Assembly: GCA_028692655.1 (NCBI GenBank)
Contig: JAQUWY010000008.1
Location: 1 to 61,103 of the forward strand
Length of the DNA: 61,103 nucleotides
Origin: Candidatus Omnitrophota bacterium
GTDB lineage: Bacteria > Omnitrophota > Gorgyraeia > Duberdicusellales > 4484-171
Reading direction: 5' to 3'
Below, piece by piece: positions 1 to 10,391 of this stretch. A program made the translations under genes and the position numbers. The notes under the pieces are model-generated. The model had not been told where the DNA came from, made no database searches, and saw nothing but the letters and a program-made list of their open reading frames with translations. Each line of letters opens with the position of its first letter. The stretch's first letter is position 1.

Positions 1-2
1 GC

Positions 3-608
3 TTTACGGGCGCTCATCTTACCTCTTAAAGAAGGTAAGCGGGGCTCGTTTATTTCTTTTACTACGGTAATTAAAGCCGGGAGTTTAACTTCCAGAAGTT
101 CATACCCTTCTTCCAGAAGGCGTTCGACTACAACCATTTTCGGAGTAGTATCCAGATGCACAGTATCAATGCGCCTCACATAAGTAGCCTGAGGTAGATC
201 AAGATGGGTAGCAATCCCAGGGCCCACCTGGGCAGTGTCACCGTCGGAAGCTTGCTTGCCGCAAATAACCAGGTCATAATCTTTGATTTTTTCCAAAGCT
301 TTAGCTAAAATCAAGCTTGTTGCCCAAGTATCTGAACCGGCAAAAGCCCTGTCGCAAAGGTGGACAGCTGAATCAACTCCCAGAGAAAGCGCCTCCCTCA
401 GGGAACTTTCAGCTTGAGGAGGCCCCATAGTTACTGCCACAACCTCCCCTGTAAAACGTTCTTTTAAGCGAATAGCTTCCTCAATTGCATACATATCAAA
501 AGGGTTTATTATCGAAGCCACGCCCTCCCTGATAAGAGTGTTGGTTTCGGGGTTAATCCTTACATCAGTGGTATCGGGAACCTGTTTTATGCAAACTACT
601 ATTTTCAT
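3..608 (-). CDS. etfB: Electron transfer flavoprotein beta subunit, 3' end cut by window edge
   Basis: EtfB carries AMP and forms half of the FAD-containing electron transfer flavoprotein that moves electrons between acyl-CoA or similar dehydrogenases and the quinone pool. The reading frame is open from an ATG at 608 to the left edge (about 202 of a usual 250-260 residues). It begins MKIVVCIKQVPDTTDVR and continues with NPFDMYAIEEAIRLKE, TMGPPQAE and CGKQASDGDTAQVGPG, all typical of EtfB and its AMP-binding region. etfA would be expected just beyond the left edge. A good promoter lies 60-87 bases upstream. No clear Shine-Dalgarno sequence precedes the ATG. Confidence 0.92.
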   Translation of the reverse strand, partial: MKIVVCIKQVPDTTDVRINPETNTLIREGVASIINPFDMYAIEEAIRLKERFTGEVVAVTMGPPQAESSLREALSLGVDSAVHLCDRAFAGSDTWATSLILAKALEKIKDYDLVICGKQASDGDTAQVGPGIATHLDLPQATYVRRIDTVHLDTTPKMVVVERLLEEGYELLEVKLPALITVVKEINEPRLPSLRGKMSARK

Positions 609-667
609 TTTTCGTGCTTAAGGCTCAATACGAAGCTTTTTATTTTTCTTCAAAGAATCGATACTAT

Positions 668-695
668 AAAATACTATATATTTTTTAATTGTCAA
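668..695 (-). promoter_or_regulatory. Sigma70-type promoter for etfB
   Basis: On the minus strand TTGACA (690-695) is followed after 16 bases by TATTTT (668-673). It sits between purC and etfB and reads into etfB, so etfB starts its own transcription unit. Confidence 0.6.
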
Positions 696-723
696 GGCTG
701 CTGCTTAAATGTCGGTGAAATTC

Positions 724-1608
724 TTAAATCGGCAGGTTCTGGCCGGTTAAAATTTCTAAAGCCTGCATATATTTACCTTGGGTTCTTCTCACAACATCTT
801 GAGGCAGTGGCGGAACCGGAGGAATTTTGTCCCAGCCGGAATTTTCCAAATAATCACGTACAAATTGTTTATCAAATGAACTTTGGCTCCTACCGGGTGA
901 GAATTTATCCCGGGGCCAGAAGCGGGAAGAATCCGGCGTAAGAACTTCGTCGATCAAAATCAAATCACCTTCATATATTCCAAACTCAAACTTTGTATCA
1001 GCTATAATTATTCCTTTTTCTTCGGCATACCTGTTGGCTTTATTATAAATGGAAAAGCTTATCCTGCGTATATCCTCGGCTAGCTGGCGGCCTATAGAAT
1101 TTATCATATACTCAAAACTTATATTTTCATCATGCCCGGATTCAGCTTTCGTAGCCGGGGTAAAAATAGGTTCTGGCAGTTTATCTGATTCTCTGAGGCC
1201 TTCAGGCAGTTTTATCCCGCAAACATGGCCGTTTTTACTATATTCTTTCCATCCGGAACCGGAAATATATCCTCTGACAACACACTCAAAAGGAACCACT
1301 TTACATTTGCGGGCAAGCATGAACCGCGATTCTATATCCTTGCCGTATTTCCTGAGCTCACCTGGCAAATTTTCTATTTCGGTAGCTACAATATGATTTT
1401 TTACCGTATCCTCAAGAAAAGAAAACCAAAAAGAAGATATCTTTGTCAAAATCTTTCCTTTTCCGGGAATCGGCGTAGGAAGAATAAAATCAAAACAGGA
1501 AATGCGGTCTGTAGCAATAATCAGAAGATTTTGGCCAAGATCATAAACATCTCTGACTTTCCCTTTTTTAAAAAGCTTCAATTCCTTTAAGAGCCGGCTA
1601 TCACTCAT
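724..1608 (-). CDS. purC: Phosphoribosylaminoimidazole-succinocarboxamide synthase (SAICAR synthetase)
   Basis: This cytosolic enzyme of purine synthesis joins CAIR and aspartate with ATP to give SAICAR. The 294-residue protein matches the long PurC form. It starts with the [11 protein letters not shown] nucleotide-binding segment (residues 15-25), has [33 protein letters not shown], an ADTKFEFG strand and [13 protein letters not shown], and ends with [11 protein letters not shown]. The gene begins 2 bases after the stop codon of the PEP carboxykinase gene, so the two are almost surely cotranscribed. No other purine genes are in the window. Confidence 0.95.
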   Translation of the reverse strand: MSDSRLLKELKLFKKGKVRDVYDLGQNLLIIATDRISCFDFILPTPIPGKGKILTKISSFWFSFLEDTVKNHIVATEIENLPGELRKYGKDIESRFMLARKCKVVPFECVVRGYISGSGWKEYSKNGHVCGIKLPEGLRESDKLPEPIFTPATKAESGHDENISFEYMINSIGRQLAEDIRRISFSIYNKANRYAEEKGIIIADTKFEFGIYEGDLILIDEVLTPDSSRFWPRDKFSPGRSQSSFDKQFVRDYLENSGWDKIPPVPPLPQDVVRRTQGKYMQALEILTGQNLPI

Positions 1609-1610
1609 TT

Positions 1611-3491
1611 TTATTTTTCCCCGCTAAAAAAAGATGGTTCAATATAATCCCCTCCGGCCTTACGGCATTCCTCAAGGCGCTGGCGTTGCGCAGATATTTC
1701 CCGCAATAGAGTTTCCGGAATCCCTTCCAGTTCTCTGTAGATGTTAGTTATTCTTTCTATTTTGGCTAAATTCTCCGGAACCCTTAAGCTAAACTGCCTC
1801 TTATAATCCCTGAAGCTGTAATCCTTGCTTAGAACTCTGCTAAACAAAGATTTAAGGTCTCCGTAAAAAGGGATCAAGCCCGTAGGAGTTGTTATAGCTT
1901 TTAGGCTCCTATCAATACGCAATCTTATCCATTTGAGCCAAACTCTTTTGTCCTGGATATCGTTTAAAAATTTTCCTTGGCTATCCCGCAGAAAATAATT
2001 AACTGAGAATATAAGCGGCGGGTTGGGAAGGCCGCTGGAAAAATTCAAATTCATCTCTATGTATTTACCTAAAGGTATTGATAAAAAATCCACATTAGAC
2101 ATAGGATTAAAAACTCTGACTCCTTCCTGGCCTAATGTCGCGGCGGTTGTCTCTGACTCAAGGCTTGCGGCTTTTAAAATAATACCATGATTCCAAGACA
2201 AAGCTTCCTCTACCGGAACTGAAGTATCTGAATCTCTCCCCCCATATATAAAGCCCCTTACATTAAGGCCCCCGGGATCATCCAGGCTGTCATCAACATT
2301 TTCAAGGCCTTTTAAGCCGATTGTGTAACGGGCATTCTTGTGAGAAGGCGGTATCTCCTGGCCTTGATTATCGGTCTTTCCGGGAAACCAGTGACCTGAG
2401 AAATTAATCCCTTTATGCGGAAGATCATCGTTTTTACCTATCCAAAAAGGGTGATTATCTTTATCTACCAAAATATTAGAAAAAATAATTTCACCCGGTG
2501 AATTCAAAGCATTAAAAAGCACCGCATCATTTTTTTCGTTAACATCTTTTATGATGCCAAATATCCCTCTTTCAACATTAACCGCATAAGCTTTGCCGTT
2601 ATTTTTTCGTATATAAGCTATGTCATCGCCAACTATAGATTCTCCGGAAAGCATAGCCGTAGAGGTCTTACCGCACATACTGGGATAAGCTCCGCAGAAA
2701 TATTCTTTCTTTCCCTTATCGTCATTTATTCCCATCAAAAACATATGCTCGGCCAGCCAGCCTTCTTTGCCGGCTTTTTGTATAGCTAACCGCAGGGCTA
2801 GCTTTTTAAGGCCTACTGTATTTCCGGCATACTGAGTATTCACGCTGTAGACAATGTCCTGGGATAAATCAATATAAACTCTCCTCTTTTCTATATCTTT
2901 GCTGACATTGCCTTCTAATTTTCCGGCACTGTGGACAAATTTAAAAAAACCTTTACGGGAGTTATTCTTTATCTCTTCATAACCCGGACGGTAGAGAATA
3001 TCTTCGGAGTGAGCCACGTAGAAAGAATCAGTTATCTGGATAGCTCCGATAGAAAAATCCGAATTTATAGGGCCTAAAGAAAAAAAACAAACCAGCATCT
3101 CTTTCTGCTTCATACTGGCCCGCAAAAGGCCTCTTATTTCCTTAAGGCCTGCTTCCCGTTCCAAGCTGTTAGCGTAACGATTTATCTTTTGCCCGCCTGT
3201 TACAAGATAGCGCGTAGCGCTTTTATCGCGGCCCTGGTCATTATAGCCATCAAAATGAACAGTATGGCCCTTAACACAAAGTTCTTTTTCCTCGTTTATA
3301 GAAACAGCCTGGCGGCGTATATACTCCTTATCCTGGCAGGAATCTGTACAGACAAAAACCGATTTTGGCTCACAGAGCTTAATATACTCGCCGACGAAGC
3401 TTAAAATTTCGGGATTATTAAGCTTTGAAAGTTTATTAAACTCCTTTGCCGAAAGAAACTCTTTTAAAAAATCTTCGTATGTTTTATCCAT
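1611..3491 (-). CDS. pckG: Phosphoenolpyruvate carboxykinase, GTP-dependent type
   Basis: It interconverts oxaloacetate plus GTP with PEP, CO2 and GDP, linking C4 acids to gluconeogenesis and so to the neighbouring glycogen genes. At 626 residues it has the length of the GTP family. The P-loop reads [13 protein letters not shown], where most homologues have SACGKT, so Met replaces Ala next to the reactive Cys. GDDIAYIR supplies the metal-binding Asp region and [22 protein letters not shown] is the conserved substrate-loop region seen in bacterial members. ATG start; the leader carries a plausible promoter at 3536-3564. purC follows after 2 bases. Confidence 0.93.
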   Translation of the reverse strand: MDKTYEDFLKEFLSAKEFNKLSKLNNPEILSFVGEYIKLCEPKSVFVCTDSCQDKEYIRRQAVSINEEKELCVKGHTVHFDGYNDQGRDKSATRYLVTGGQKINRYANSLEREAGLKEIRGLLRASMKQKEMLVCFFSLGPINSDFSIGAIQITDSFYVAHSEDILYRPGYEEIKNNSRKGFFKFVHSAGKLEGNVSKDIEKRRVYIDLSQDIVYSVNTQYAGNTVGLKKLALRLAIQKAGKEGWLAEHMFLMGINDDKGKKEYFCGAYPSMCGKTSTAMLSGESIVGDDIAYIRKNNGKAYAVNVERGIFGIIKDVNEKNDAVLFNALNSPGEIIFSNILVDKDNHPFWIGKNDDLPHKGINFSGHWFPGKTDNQGQEIPPSHKNARYTIGLKGLENVDDSLDDPGGLNVRGFIYGGRDSDTSVPVEEALSWNHGIILKAASLESETTAATLGQEGVRVFNPMSNVDFLSIPLGKYIEMNLNFSSGLPNPPLIFSVNYFLRDSQGKFLNDIQDKRVWLKWIRLRIDRSLKAITTPTGLIPFYGDLKSLFSRVLSKDYSFRDYKRQFSLRVPENLAKIERITNIYRELEGIPETLLREISAQRQRLEECRKAGGDYIEPSFFSGEK

Positions 3492-3535
3492 AACCAGCCC
3501 TATTTATTTTGAATAATCAGCCTCATAGATTAGGT

Positions 3536-3564
3536 AATTTATCATAATATATTTTAGTTAGCAA
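3536..3564 (-). promoter_or_regulatory. Putative sigma70-type promoter for pckG-purC
   Basis: Minus strand TTGCTA (3559-3564), 17-base spacer, TAAATT (3536-3541). Further upstream (3578-3594) an AACTCT/AGAGTT inverted repeat overlaps a competing CTAAG/CTTAG pair, and a TTGTAACA octamer occurs on either side; these may be operator elements, but no regulator is known. Confidence 0.4.
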
Positions 3565-3646
3565 GCATTTTCCTGTTACAAACTCTAAGTCAGAGTTCCT
3601 TAGTCTTTGTGTTACAATTGATTAAAGAAATGAAAGTCAGGAAAGA

Positions 3647-6169
3647 TTATTCAGAAATTGTAGTTTGCCCTTTCGCGGGAACGCCCCATATATCCCTGGC
3701 ATAGCTTTTGATAGTTCTGTCACTGGAGAATTTACCCGAAGAGGCTACATTGATAATCGATTTTTTTATCCAGGATTTACTGTCTCTGTACTCCCGGGAA
3801 ACCTGCTCCTGCACAAAACAGTAATCTTTGAAATCCGCACAAATAAAATAAGGGTCCTGATGGGTCAGGTTTTCGACTATCGCCTCAAACAGGTTATGTT
3901 GGCCGGGTGAGAAAAAACCGCTTTGGATTAAGCGGATTATCTCATTTAATACGGGGGAGGCTTTAATGTAAACAGCGGGGTCGTAATTTTCTGAACTTAT
4001 TTTTTTTATTTCGGGGAATTTTAAACCGAATATAAAAATATTATTTTCCCCTGCTTCTTCAGCTATTTCAATATTAGCTCCGTCAAAAGTTCCGATAGTC
4101 AAAGCTCCATTCATCATAAACTTCATACAGCCTGTGCCGGAGGCTTCCGTTCCGGCGGTTGAAATTTGCTCGGAAAGCTCCGAGGCAGGAAATATTCTTT
4201 CAGCTAGAGAAACCCGATAATTTTCCAGAAAAATAACTTTCAATTTATCACCAACAACCTTATCGCTATTTACCTTATCAGCGATGCTGTTGATAAATTT
4301 AATTATCAATTTAGCCATAAAATACCCTGGAGCGGCTTTTCCGCTGACGATAAATGTTCTCGGGGTAACAAAAGACTTAGGGTCATGTTTTATTTTCAAA
4401 TACTGAGAAACTATAAAAAGCCCGAATAAAAGCTGGCGTTTATATTCGTGAATTCGCTTAATTTGAACATCAAAAAGGGATTCAGAATTAACCACGATGC
4501 CGGTTGTAGCATAGATATATTCAGCTAGGGTTTTTTTATTCGCTCTCTTTACCTCTTGCCACTTTTTCTGAAACTCAACCTTATCTTTTAAAGCCAAAAG
4601 TTTTTTTAACTGGTAAGAATCAATAATCCACCTATCTCCAATGGCTTCAGTAATAAGGTCTGACAGCCTGGAATTAGATTTGTAAAGCCAGCGCCGAGGG
4701 GATATACCGTTGGTTTTATTATTAAACTTTTCAGGAAACATTTCATAGAAATCCCTAAACAACTGGGTTTCTATTAAATGAGTGTGCAGTTGCGAAACTC
4801 CGTTGACAGAATGCGAGCCTATTATAGCCAGATAAGCCATACGAATTTTTTTTATTTTGCCTTCTTCAAACAAAGACATTCTGCTGGAGCGGCCGGGATC
4901 CGAAGGGAAACGGAGTGCTACCTGCTTAAGAAAACGAGCGTTTATTTCATAGATAATCTCAAGATGCCGGGGAAGAACTCTTTCTAACATATCAACCGGC
5001 CAGCTTTCTAAAGCTTCCGGCATTACAGTATGATTGGTATAAGAAAAAGTTTTCTGGGTAACCTGGAAGGCTGATTCCCAATCAAAACTCTCCTCGTCTA
5101 TGAGAATTCTCATCAGCTCCACAATGGCCAGAACCGGGTGTGTATCATTAAGCTGTATAGCCGCTTTATCCGGCAAAGTGTTAAAGTCGGAATTCTCCGC
5201 CTTGAACCTGCGTATAATATCTGATATGGAAGCAGCGGTAAAAAAATATTCCTGTTTCAGGCGCAATTCTTTCCCTTGATTGAGATTATCGTTAGGGTAA
5301 AGAACTTTGGAAATGTTTTCGGAAAATACTTTATTGTAAACTGCCTGCTCATAATCACCGTCGTTGAAATATTTGAAATCAAACTCATCGCAGCTTGCCG
5401 CTGACCAAAGCCTTAGTGTATTTACCGTATTATTTTTGTATCCTGATACGGGTATATCATAAGGAACGGCCAAGACGTCTTCGGTATCGGTCCATTTTAC
5501 CCGCAGGCTTCCTTCGGCGTCGTTAAAAGCCTCTGTGTGCCCGTAAAACTTTATCTTAGTTGTATATTCGAGACGGACAAATTCCCAGGGATTACCTTTA
5601 CTTAACCACTTATCAGGGCTTTCTACTTGATACCCATTGACTATTTTCTGATTAAAAATACCGTAGTCATAACGTATGCCGTAGCCGTGAGCCGGTATGC
5701 CCAAGGTAGCCATAGAGTCTAAAAAACAAGCAGCCAACCGGCCCAAGCCGCCGTTACCAAGCCCGGCATCCGATTCACATTCTCTGATTTCTTCTAAATC
5801 AAAACCCAGGTTCTCCATTGCCTGCTTAACTTCATCCCATATACCTAAATTAAGAATGTTGGTGCCCAGAAGGCGGCCGATAAGAAACTCCAGAGAAAGA
5901 TAATAGACTCTTTTTAAATTATTCTTATGGTAATACTGCTGGGTAGCTATCCATCGTTCAATTATCCTGTCTCTTATTGTAATTGCCAAAGCCAGGAAAT
6001 CGTCCTGTATGGTGGCGCTATGCTGGTCTTTAGCTAAAGAGTACTGGCGGTTAGAAAGAAAAGAGCGCTCTATCCCTTCTTGAGACATATCACGATGAAT
6101 AACCTGCCAATTTATACTCTTTTGCTTTTTCTTGCCTTGCGTGTTTTTTTTATCAGTTTTTTTTCTCAT
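3647..6169 (-). CDS. glgP: Glycogen (alpha-glucan) phosphorylase
   Basis: GlgP releases glucose-1-phosphate from non-reducing ends of glycogen. The 840-residue protein is full length for the GT35 family. EASGTGCMKFMMNGAL holds the pyridoxal-phosphate lysine (Lys683), and GLGNGGLGRLAACFLDS, GYGIRYDYGIF and QLNDTHP are the conserved N-terminal and active-site segments. The basic N-terminus (RKKTDKKNTQGKKKQK) is a short extension outside the family core. It lies 71 bases downstream of glgC and is the last gene of the glycogen operon. No terminator with a T-run is visible before pckG. Confidence 0.97.
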   Translation of the reverse strand: MRKKTDKKNTQGKKKQKSINWQVIHRDMSQEGIERSFLSNRQYSLAKDQHSATIQDDFLALAITIRDRIIERWIATQQYYHKNNLKRVYYLSLEFLIGRLLGTNILNLGIWDEVKQAMENLGFDLEEIRECESDAGLGNGGLGRLAACFLDSMATLGIPAHGYGIRYDYGIFNQKIVNGYQVESPDKWLSKGNPWEFVRLEYTTKIKFYGHTEAFNDAEGSLRVKWTDTEDVLAVPYDIPVSGYKNNTVNTLRLWSAASCDEFDFKYFNDGDYEQAVYNKVFSENISKVLYPNDNLNQGKELRLKQEYFFTAASISDIIRRFKAENSDFNTLPDKAAIQLNDTHPVLAIVELMRILIDEESFDWESAFQVTQKTFSYTNHTVMPEALESWPVDMLERVLPRHLEIIYEINARFLKQVALRFPSDPGRSSRMSLFEEGKIKKIRMAYLAIIGSHSVNGVSQLHTHLIETQLFRDFYEMFPEKFNNKTNGISPRRWLYKSNSRLSDLITEAIGDRWIIDSYQLKKLLALKDKVEFQKKWQEVKRANKKTLAEYIYATTGIVVNSESLFDVQIKRIHEYKRQLLFGLFIVSQYLKIKHDPKSFVTPRTFIVSGKAAPGYFMAKLIIKFINSIADKVNSDKVVGDKLKVIFLENYRVSLAERIFPASELSEQISTAGTEASGTGCMKFMMNGALTIGTFDGANIEIAEEAGENNIFIFGLKFPEIKKISSENYDPAVYIKASPVLNEIIRLIQSGFFSPGQHNLFEAIVENLTHQDPYFICADFKDYCFVQEQVSREYRDSKSWIKKSIINVASSGKFSSDRTIKSYARDIWGVPAKGQTTISE

Positions 6170-6240
6170 CTTCTAAAGAATATTCCTTTAAGCTCTAAAC
6201 CGGCCGGGCACCAAGCAATCATTTTCAAGATTTAACTAAG

Positions 6241-7494
6241 CTATATGACTGTTCCCGGAGCTATAACCGTATTCTTAGGTATAATCACAATCCCGTCTTT
6301 TATGGTGTATGATTCCGACTCGAAAGATTCCTTTTTATTTTTGTTTACTATTTTTGAACCCCTGCCGATACGGGCGTTTTTATCGATAATGGCTCCTCTA
6401 ATCAAGCAATTCTGCCCTATACCTATTGACGGTATTCCTTTTTTCTCATCGCCGGAAATATCATCCATAGACTGATAGAAATCGGCTCCCATAATTATTG
6501 AATCTTCTATACGGGAAGATTTCTCTATTCTTGAGCGCAAGCCGATAACTGAATGTTTAATTCGACAACTACATAATATAGAACCTTCGCCGACAATCGT
6601 TTTTTCAATGCTGCAGCGGTCAATCTTTGCCGGCGGCAGATAACGCGGCCGGGTAAAAAACTGCCATTGTTCATCAAACAAATCAAGCGGCGGCATTGAT
6701 TCGGTAAAACGCAGGCTCTCCTGATAAAAAGCTTTAATGGTCCCTATATCCCGCCAATACCCGTTATGGACATAAGCATAGGTGTCCTTGAAAGCAAAAG
6801 AGTCGGGTATAACTTCCCTGCCAAAATCAGTTTTTTTATTATTGCTTAATATCTCTATCAAAACATCTTTATTAAACAAATAAATCCCCATTGACGCCAG
6901 ATAAAAATTGCCGGATTCCCCGGTTAAAGACATCTGGGAAACTTGTTTTTCATCCTGGGGCTTCTCGACAAAACCCTTAATCTTAGACTTCAGGTCAACA
7001 TGCATTATTCCAAAATTCCTTATAAGTTCAGGTTTTACCGGATTGCAAGCTATGGTTATCTGAGATTTTTTTTCGTTATGAAAAGTAAGAAGCCGGCCGA
7101 AATCCATTTTATAAAGCTGGTCCCCGGAAAGCACAAGCACATATTTTATTCCCGGATAGTTAAAGTGCTTAAGACACCTGCGTACTGCATCGGCACTGCC
7201 TTGAAACCAGTCAGCACTCTCCATGGACTGCTCAGCCGCCATTATCTCAACAAACCCTTGAGAAAAATCATCCAGTTTATAAGTCCTTGCTATATGTTTA
7301 TTAAGAGACTCGGAATTAAACTGAGTGAGGACATAGATGTGATTAAATCCGGAATGGAGAGAATTACTTATTGGAATATCAACAAGCCTGTATTTACCGG
7401 AAAAAGGCACTGCTGGTTTTGACCTGTCTTTTGTTAAAGGATTAAGCCTTGTACCCCTGCCTCCCCCTAAAACTAAACATAATACTTCTTTCAT
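6241..7494 (-). CDS. glgC: Glucose-1-phosphate adenylyltransferase (ADP-glucose pyrophosphorylase)
   Basis: GlgC makes ADP-glucose from Glc-1-P and ATP, the controlled step of bacterial glycogen synthesis. The 417 residues have the usual length. Visible are the nucleotide loop GGGRGTRLNPLTKDRSKPAVP (residues 10 onward), DIPISNSLHSG, the sugar-binding VEKP, YWRDIGT, and a C-terminal left-handed beta-helix with isoleucine-patch repeats (IGRGSKIV, IIPKNTVIAPG). The ATG overlaps the glgA stop by 4 bases, so the two are translationally coupled. Confidence 0.96.
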   Translation of the reverse strand: MKEVLCLVLGGGRGTRLNPLTKDRSKPAVPFSGKYRLVDIPISNSLHSGFNHIYVLTQFNSESLNKHIARTYKLDDFSQGFVEIMAAEQSMESADWFQGSADAVRRCLKHFNYPGIKYVLVLSGDQLYKMDFGRLLTFHNEKKSQITIACNPVKPELIRNFGIMHVDLKSKIKGFVEKPQDEKQVSQMSLTGESGNFYLASMGIYLFNKDVLIEILSNNKKTDFGREVIPDSFAFKDTYAYVHNGYWRDIGTIKAFYQESLRFTESMPPLDLFDEQWQFFTRPRYLPPAKIDRCSIEKTIVGEGSILCSCRIKHSVIGLRSRIEKSSRIEDSIIMGADFYQSMDDISGDEKKGIPSIGIGQNCLIRGAIIDKNARIGRGSKIVNKNKKESFESESYTIKDGIVIIPKNTVIAPGTVI

Positions 7495-8948
7495 TTTTTA
7501 ACCCTCATTTTTCCATATAGTTTCATATATTTAAAAGCTGAGTTTCTCCATGAAAAGTCAGCTTTCATGGCCCTTACCATAAGGTTCTTCCATATTCTTT
7601 TATCCTTGTAGATTTCTATGGCCCGGGAAACAGCTTTGAGAAAATTATAACTGTTAAGAATTCTGAATTTAAACCCTGTGCCTTTACTGGGATTCTGCTG
7701 ATAATCGATAACTGTGTCCTCCAGGCCTCCTACAGAGTGGACAACCGGTATTGTCCCATATTTAAGGCTATACATCTGGTTTAATCCGCAGGGTTCAAAA
7801 TACGACGGCATAAGATACATATCGCAACCGGCTTCTATCTTGTGAGCGAGAGACTCATCAAACCCGATATGCACACCTAAGTAACGGGTATACTGCTGAG
7901 AAAGAGATCTAAGGACTCTTTCATATCTCTCTTCGCCTTTGCCCAAAACTACCAAGCTGCAGCCTAAATTTATGAGACCGGTAAAAGATTTAATAAGTAT
8001 ATCGATACCTTTCTGTTGTGCCAGGCGGCTGATGATTCCGCATAGGGGGCGATTTATATCCGGCTCCATTTTAAAACGTGATAAAATATCCCTCTTGCAT
8101 TCTGCTTTGTTAGCCAGGCTTTTATTATTATATCGCACCTTTATAAAATTGTCAGTTTCAGGATTCCATTTTGAATAATCTATGCCGTTTATTATACCAT
8201 AGATGTCTTTAGACCTGCTTTGCAAGAGGCCTTCCAGGCCGAAACCGAATTCCCCGGTCAATATATCACGGCTATAGGCCTCACTCACGGTATTCAGGGC
8301 ATCAGAATATAGTATGCCTGCTTTTATAAAACTAACCTGCCCGTAAAATTCCAATTCCTCTGGAATATAAAAACTCTGTTCTATTCCTATGCCGGGTAAA
8401 ACCTTGCTTGGGAAAAGCCCTTGATAGGCAAGATTATGAACGGTAAAAAGAGTTTTTGTCTCCGGAAAAAAATCTTTTTGTCCGGGTGATTTTTTTAAAT
8501 AAAAGGGTATTAGCGCTGTCTGCCATTCGTTACAATGTATAATATCCGGACTAATTTCTAGAACTTTAAGGCTGCTAAGGACGGCTTGAGAAAAAAAAGC
8601 AAACCTCAAAGCATTATCGGAATAATCTCCCAACGGCCCCCCATAAAGATATTCTCTGTCAAAGTAATCTTTTTTATTTATAAAATAAAAATCAACGCCT
8701 CTATGAAAGTAGCGGTAAAGAGAAAAATAAATATCCCTTTGGCCCAGGCTTACCTTAACTTTTTTCAATAACAGCTTTACGGCAAATTTCTGCTGCCGAG
8801 TTTGACGATAATAAGGAAGAAATACTCCTACTTTTGCGCCGGCTAAAGAAATAGCTTCCGGCAAGCTTCCCATAACATCACCTAAGCCTCCGGTTTTAGA
8901 AAAAGGGGCGGCTTCTGAAGCAGCAAATATTACATTAGAAGGTTTCAT
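7491..8948 (-). CDS. glgA: Glycogen synthase (ADP-glucose type)
   Basis: This GT5 enzyme elongates alpha-1,4-glucan from ADP-glucose. The 485 residues match GlgA. SKTGGLGDVMGSLPEA contains the KTGGL motif with Lys18, followed by HCNEWQTALIP, TVHNLAYQG, NGIDYSKWNPETD, SRLAQQKGID and the C-terminal YFEPCGLNQMYSLKYGTIPVV with the nucleotide-sugar Glu. It begins 3 bases after the stop of a GH57 gene and overlaps glgC by 4 bases, in the middle of a continuous operon. Confidence 0.97.
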   Translation of the reverse strand: MKPSNVIFAASEAAPFSKTGGLGDVMGSLPEAISLAGAKVGVFLPYYRQTRQQKFAVKLLLKKVKVSLGQRDIYFSLYRYFHRGVDFYFINKKDYFDREYLYGGPLGDYSDNALRFAFFSQAVLSSLKVLEISPDIIHCNEWQTALIPFYLKKSPGQKDFFPETKTLFTVHNLAYQGLFPSKVLPGIGIEQSFYIPEELEFYGQVSFIKAGILYSDALNTVSEAYSRDILTGEFGFGLEGLLQSRSKDIYGIINGIDYSKWNPETDNFIKVRYNNKSLANKAECKRDILSRFKMEPDINRPLCGIISRLAQQKGIDILIKSFTGLINLGCSLVVLGKGEERYERVLRSLSQQYTRYLGVHIGFDESLAHKIEAGCDMYLMPSYFEPCGLNQMYSLKYGTIPVVHSVGGLEDTVIDYQQNPSKGTGFKFRILNSYNFLKAVSRAIEIYKDKRIWKNLMVRAMKADFSWRNSAFKYMKLYGKMRVKK

Positions 8949-8951
8949 ACT

Positions 8952-10391
8952 TTATATATTTTTTATAATTTCCTGGCCGCGGCGGCATATTTCTTTGGCG
9001 TATTCGGTCCATATTCCTGAACCCCAGTAACGAAAACAACTTGTTTGAGACAATAGTAGATATGTCAACGCCTGGCGGTAAATTTCATCATCACGCTTAA
9101 ACTTGAGCTTATCAGCCTTTTTGTGAAAAGCAATACTTAAAGAATTAATCGGGCCTATTACATCTTTATAGCCCTTAACCCAATTGCGGTCACTGGTCCA
9201 GGAAGCTTTCTCAAGGCTGAATCCAGGATATTTTTCTTTGGCTTTACTTATAGCCAAAGCTAAGTCCATTTTAGCATCTGATTCAAAAAATTCCCAGATT
9301 TTGTGTTGAGAAACCGGCTGCACAGCAATGAAATCCTTCTCTTGAATGCCCGCGCTTTCTATTAAGGCAAGATATTGAGAACCATTCAAAGCCACTGTTC
9401 CCCGGGTGTTTATCTGCTCAAAAGCTCTTTTGTAAGCATCAGGAAACTCATTCATCATCACCCCGCCGTTTTCTCCGTCACTTATCTGAAGAACAAAAGC
9501 CGGAATTGTTTTTGAAGCATAATCCTCAAGTTGCCTTGTTTTTGCTTCATAGAAAGGCTGCATCTGAGCAACCAATTTAGTATCGGAGCCCTGGGTTTTT
9601 ATCAAAACGGTAATTTCAGCAGCTTCACCGTCAGAATTTCTTGCTATGAGCTTGTGCGGAAAATGAGGCCTTGCTATAGGGCTGCCGTTAAGATTTTCAA
9701 CCGTATGTTCTTGAACCATAAGCCATTGATAACCACAGGCTTTCAGAGCTTTTACGTATTCAAAACAAACATCCGGATGTATCGGCAAATGCATCTCGGG
9801 TGGGGAAAATCCTTTAACTCGGCTTAGAGCTTGCTGGCCAAAAATAGAAGAGAAGTGGCTCTGCCAGGCCCGTATATGGAGAATGATGTCCGGAACCGGA
9901 GTAGAAGAAACCACCGAATGGCTCCACATTGTCCCCAGCCATTCAACACAAGGATAATACTTTTTGTTTTGAGTGATAGACTTTAATTTCTCCAGGGCTT
10001 TGCCGCCTTCTATCTGGCTTAGGCCCCAGAGCAGGTTTCCCGAATAATCAAGCATTATTCTGGGATAGTGTCCAGAGTCAACAAGCTCCTGTATAAAATC
10101 AGCCATTCTCCAGTAACACCAAAAGAACACCGAAGCATTGTGGTTATCGCCAATATCGGGATGCTCCATCATATATTGTAAATTGCTTATAAGCCCGGCT
10201 GTATGCAAATTTTGTCCGGCTGCCGGAATAGTAGGCTGGTGCATATGAAGAGCTAAACCAAAAGAAGACTCTATGTCTTTAAAAAAGTTACTGTCTACAC
10301 AGGCAAAACTCTTTTTCGCGGAATTTTTTCCCCCCAAAGGCCCTGCGGCTTTTGAGCAAATATCAGGAAAATCTTTAATTACTCCGTCCAT
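8952..10391 (-). CDS. GH57-family glycoside hydrolase or glucanotransferase
   Basis: A 479-residue GH57 protein, probably an alpha-amylase or alpha-glucanotransferase acting on glycogen. The first catalytic-barrel motif is ALHMHQPTIPAAG (about residues 47-59); PPEMHLP is in the place of the usual catalytic Glu segment and ISDGENGGVMMNEFP may supply the acid. The first 40 residues look like a poorly ordered extension. It begins directly after the stop of the branching-enzyme gene (no spacer) and ends 3 bases before glgA, which argues for a step between branching and synthesis. Exact specificity cannot be read from sequence. Confidence 0.82.
   Translation of the reverse strand: MDGVIKDFPDICSKAAGPLGGKNSAKKSFACVDSNFFKDIESSFGLALHMHQPTIPAAGQNLHTAGLISNLQYMMEHPDIGDNHNASVFFWCYWRMADFIQELVDSGHYPRIMLDYSGNLLWGLSQIEGGKALEKLKSITQNKKYYPCVEWLGTMWSHSVVSSTPVPDIILHIRAWQSHFSSIFGQQALSRVKGFSPPEMHLPIHPDVCFEYVKALKACGYQWLMVQEHTVENLNGSPIARPHFPHKLIARNSDGEAAEITVLIKTQGSDTKLVAQMQPFYEAKTRQLEDYASKTIPAFVLQISDGENGGVMMNEFPDAYKRAFEQINTRGTVALNGSQYLALIESAGIQEKDFIAVQPVSQHKIWEFFESDAKMDLALAISKAKEKYPGFSLEKASWTSDRNWVKGYKDVIGPINSLSIAFHKKADKLKFKRDDEIYRQALTYLLLSQTSCFRYWGSGIWTEYAKEICRRGQEIIKNI

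Noticed and set aside
3578-3594. AACTCT/AGAGTT palindrome as the glgP terminator
   Set aside because: The stem is weak and no T-run follows on the minus strand.
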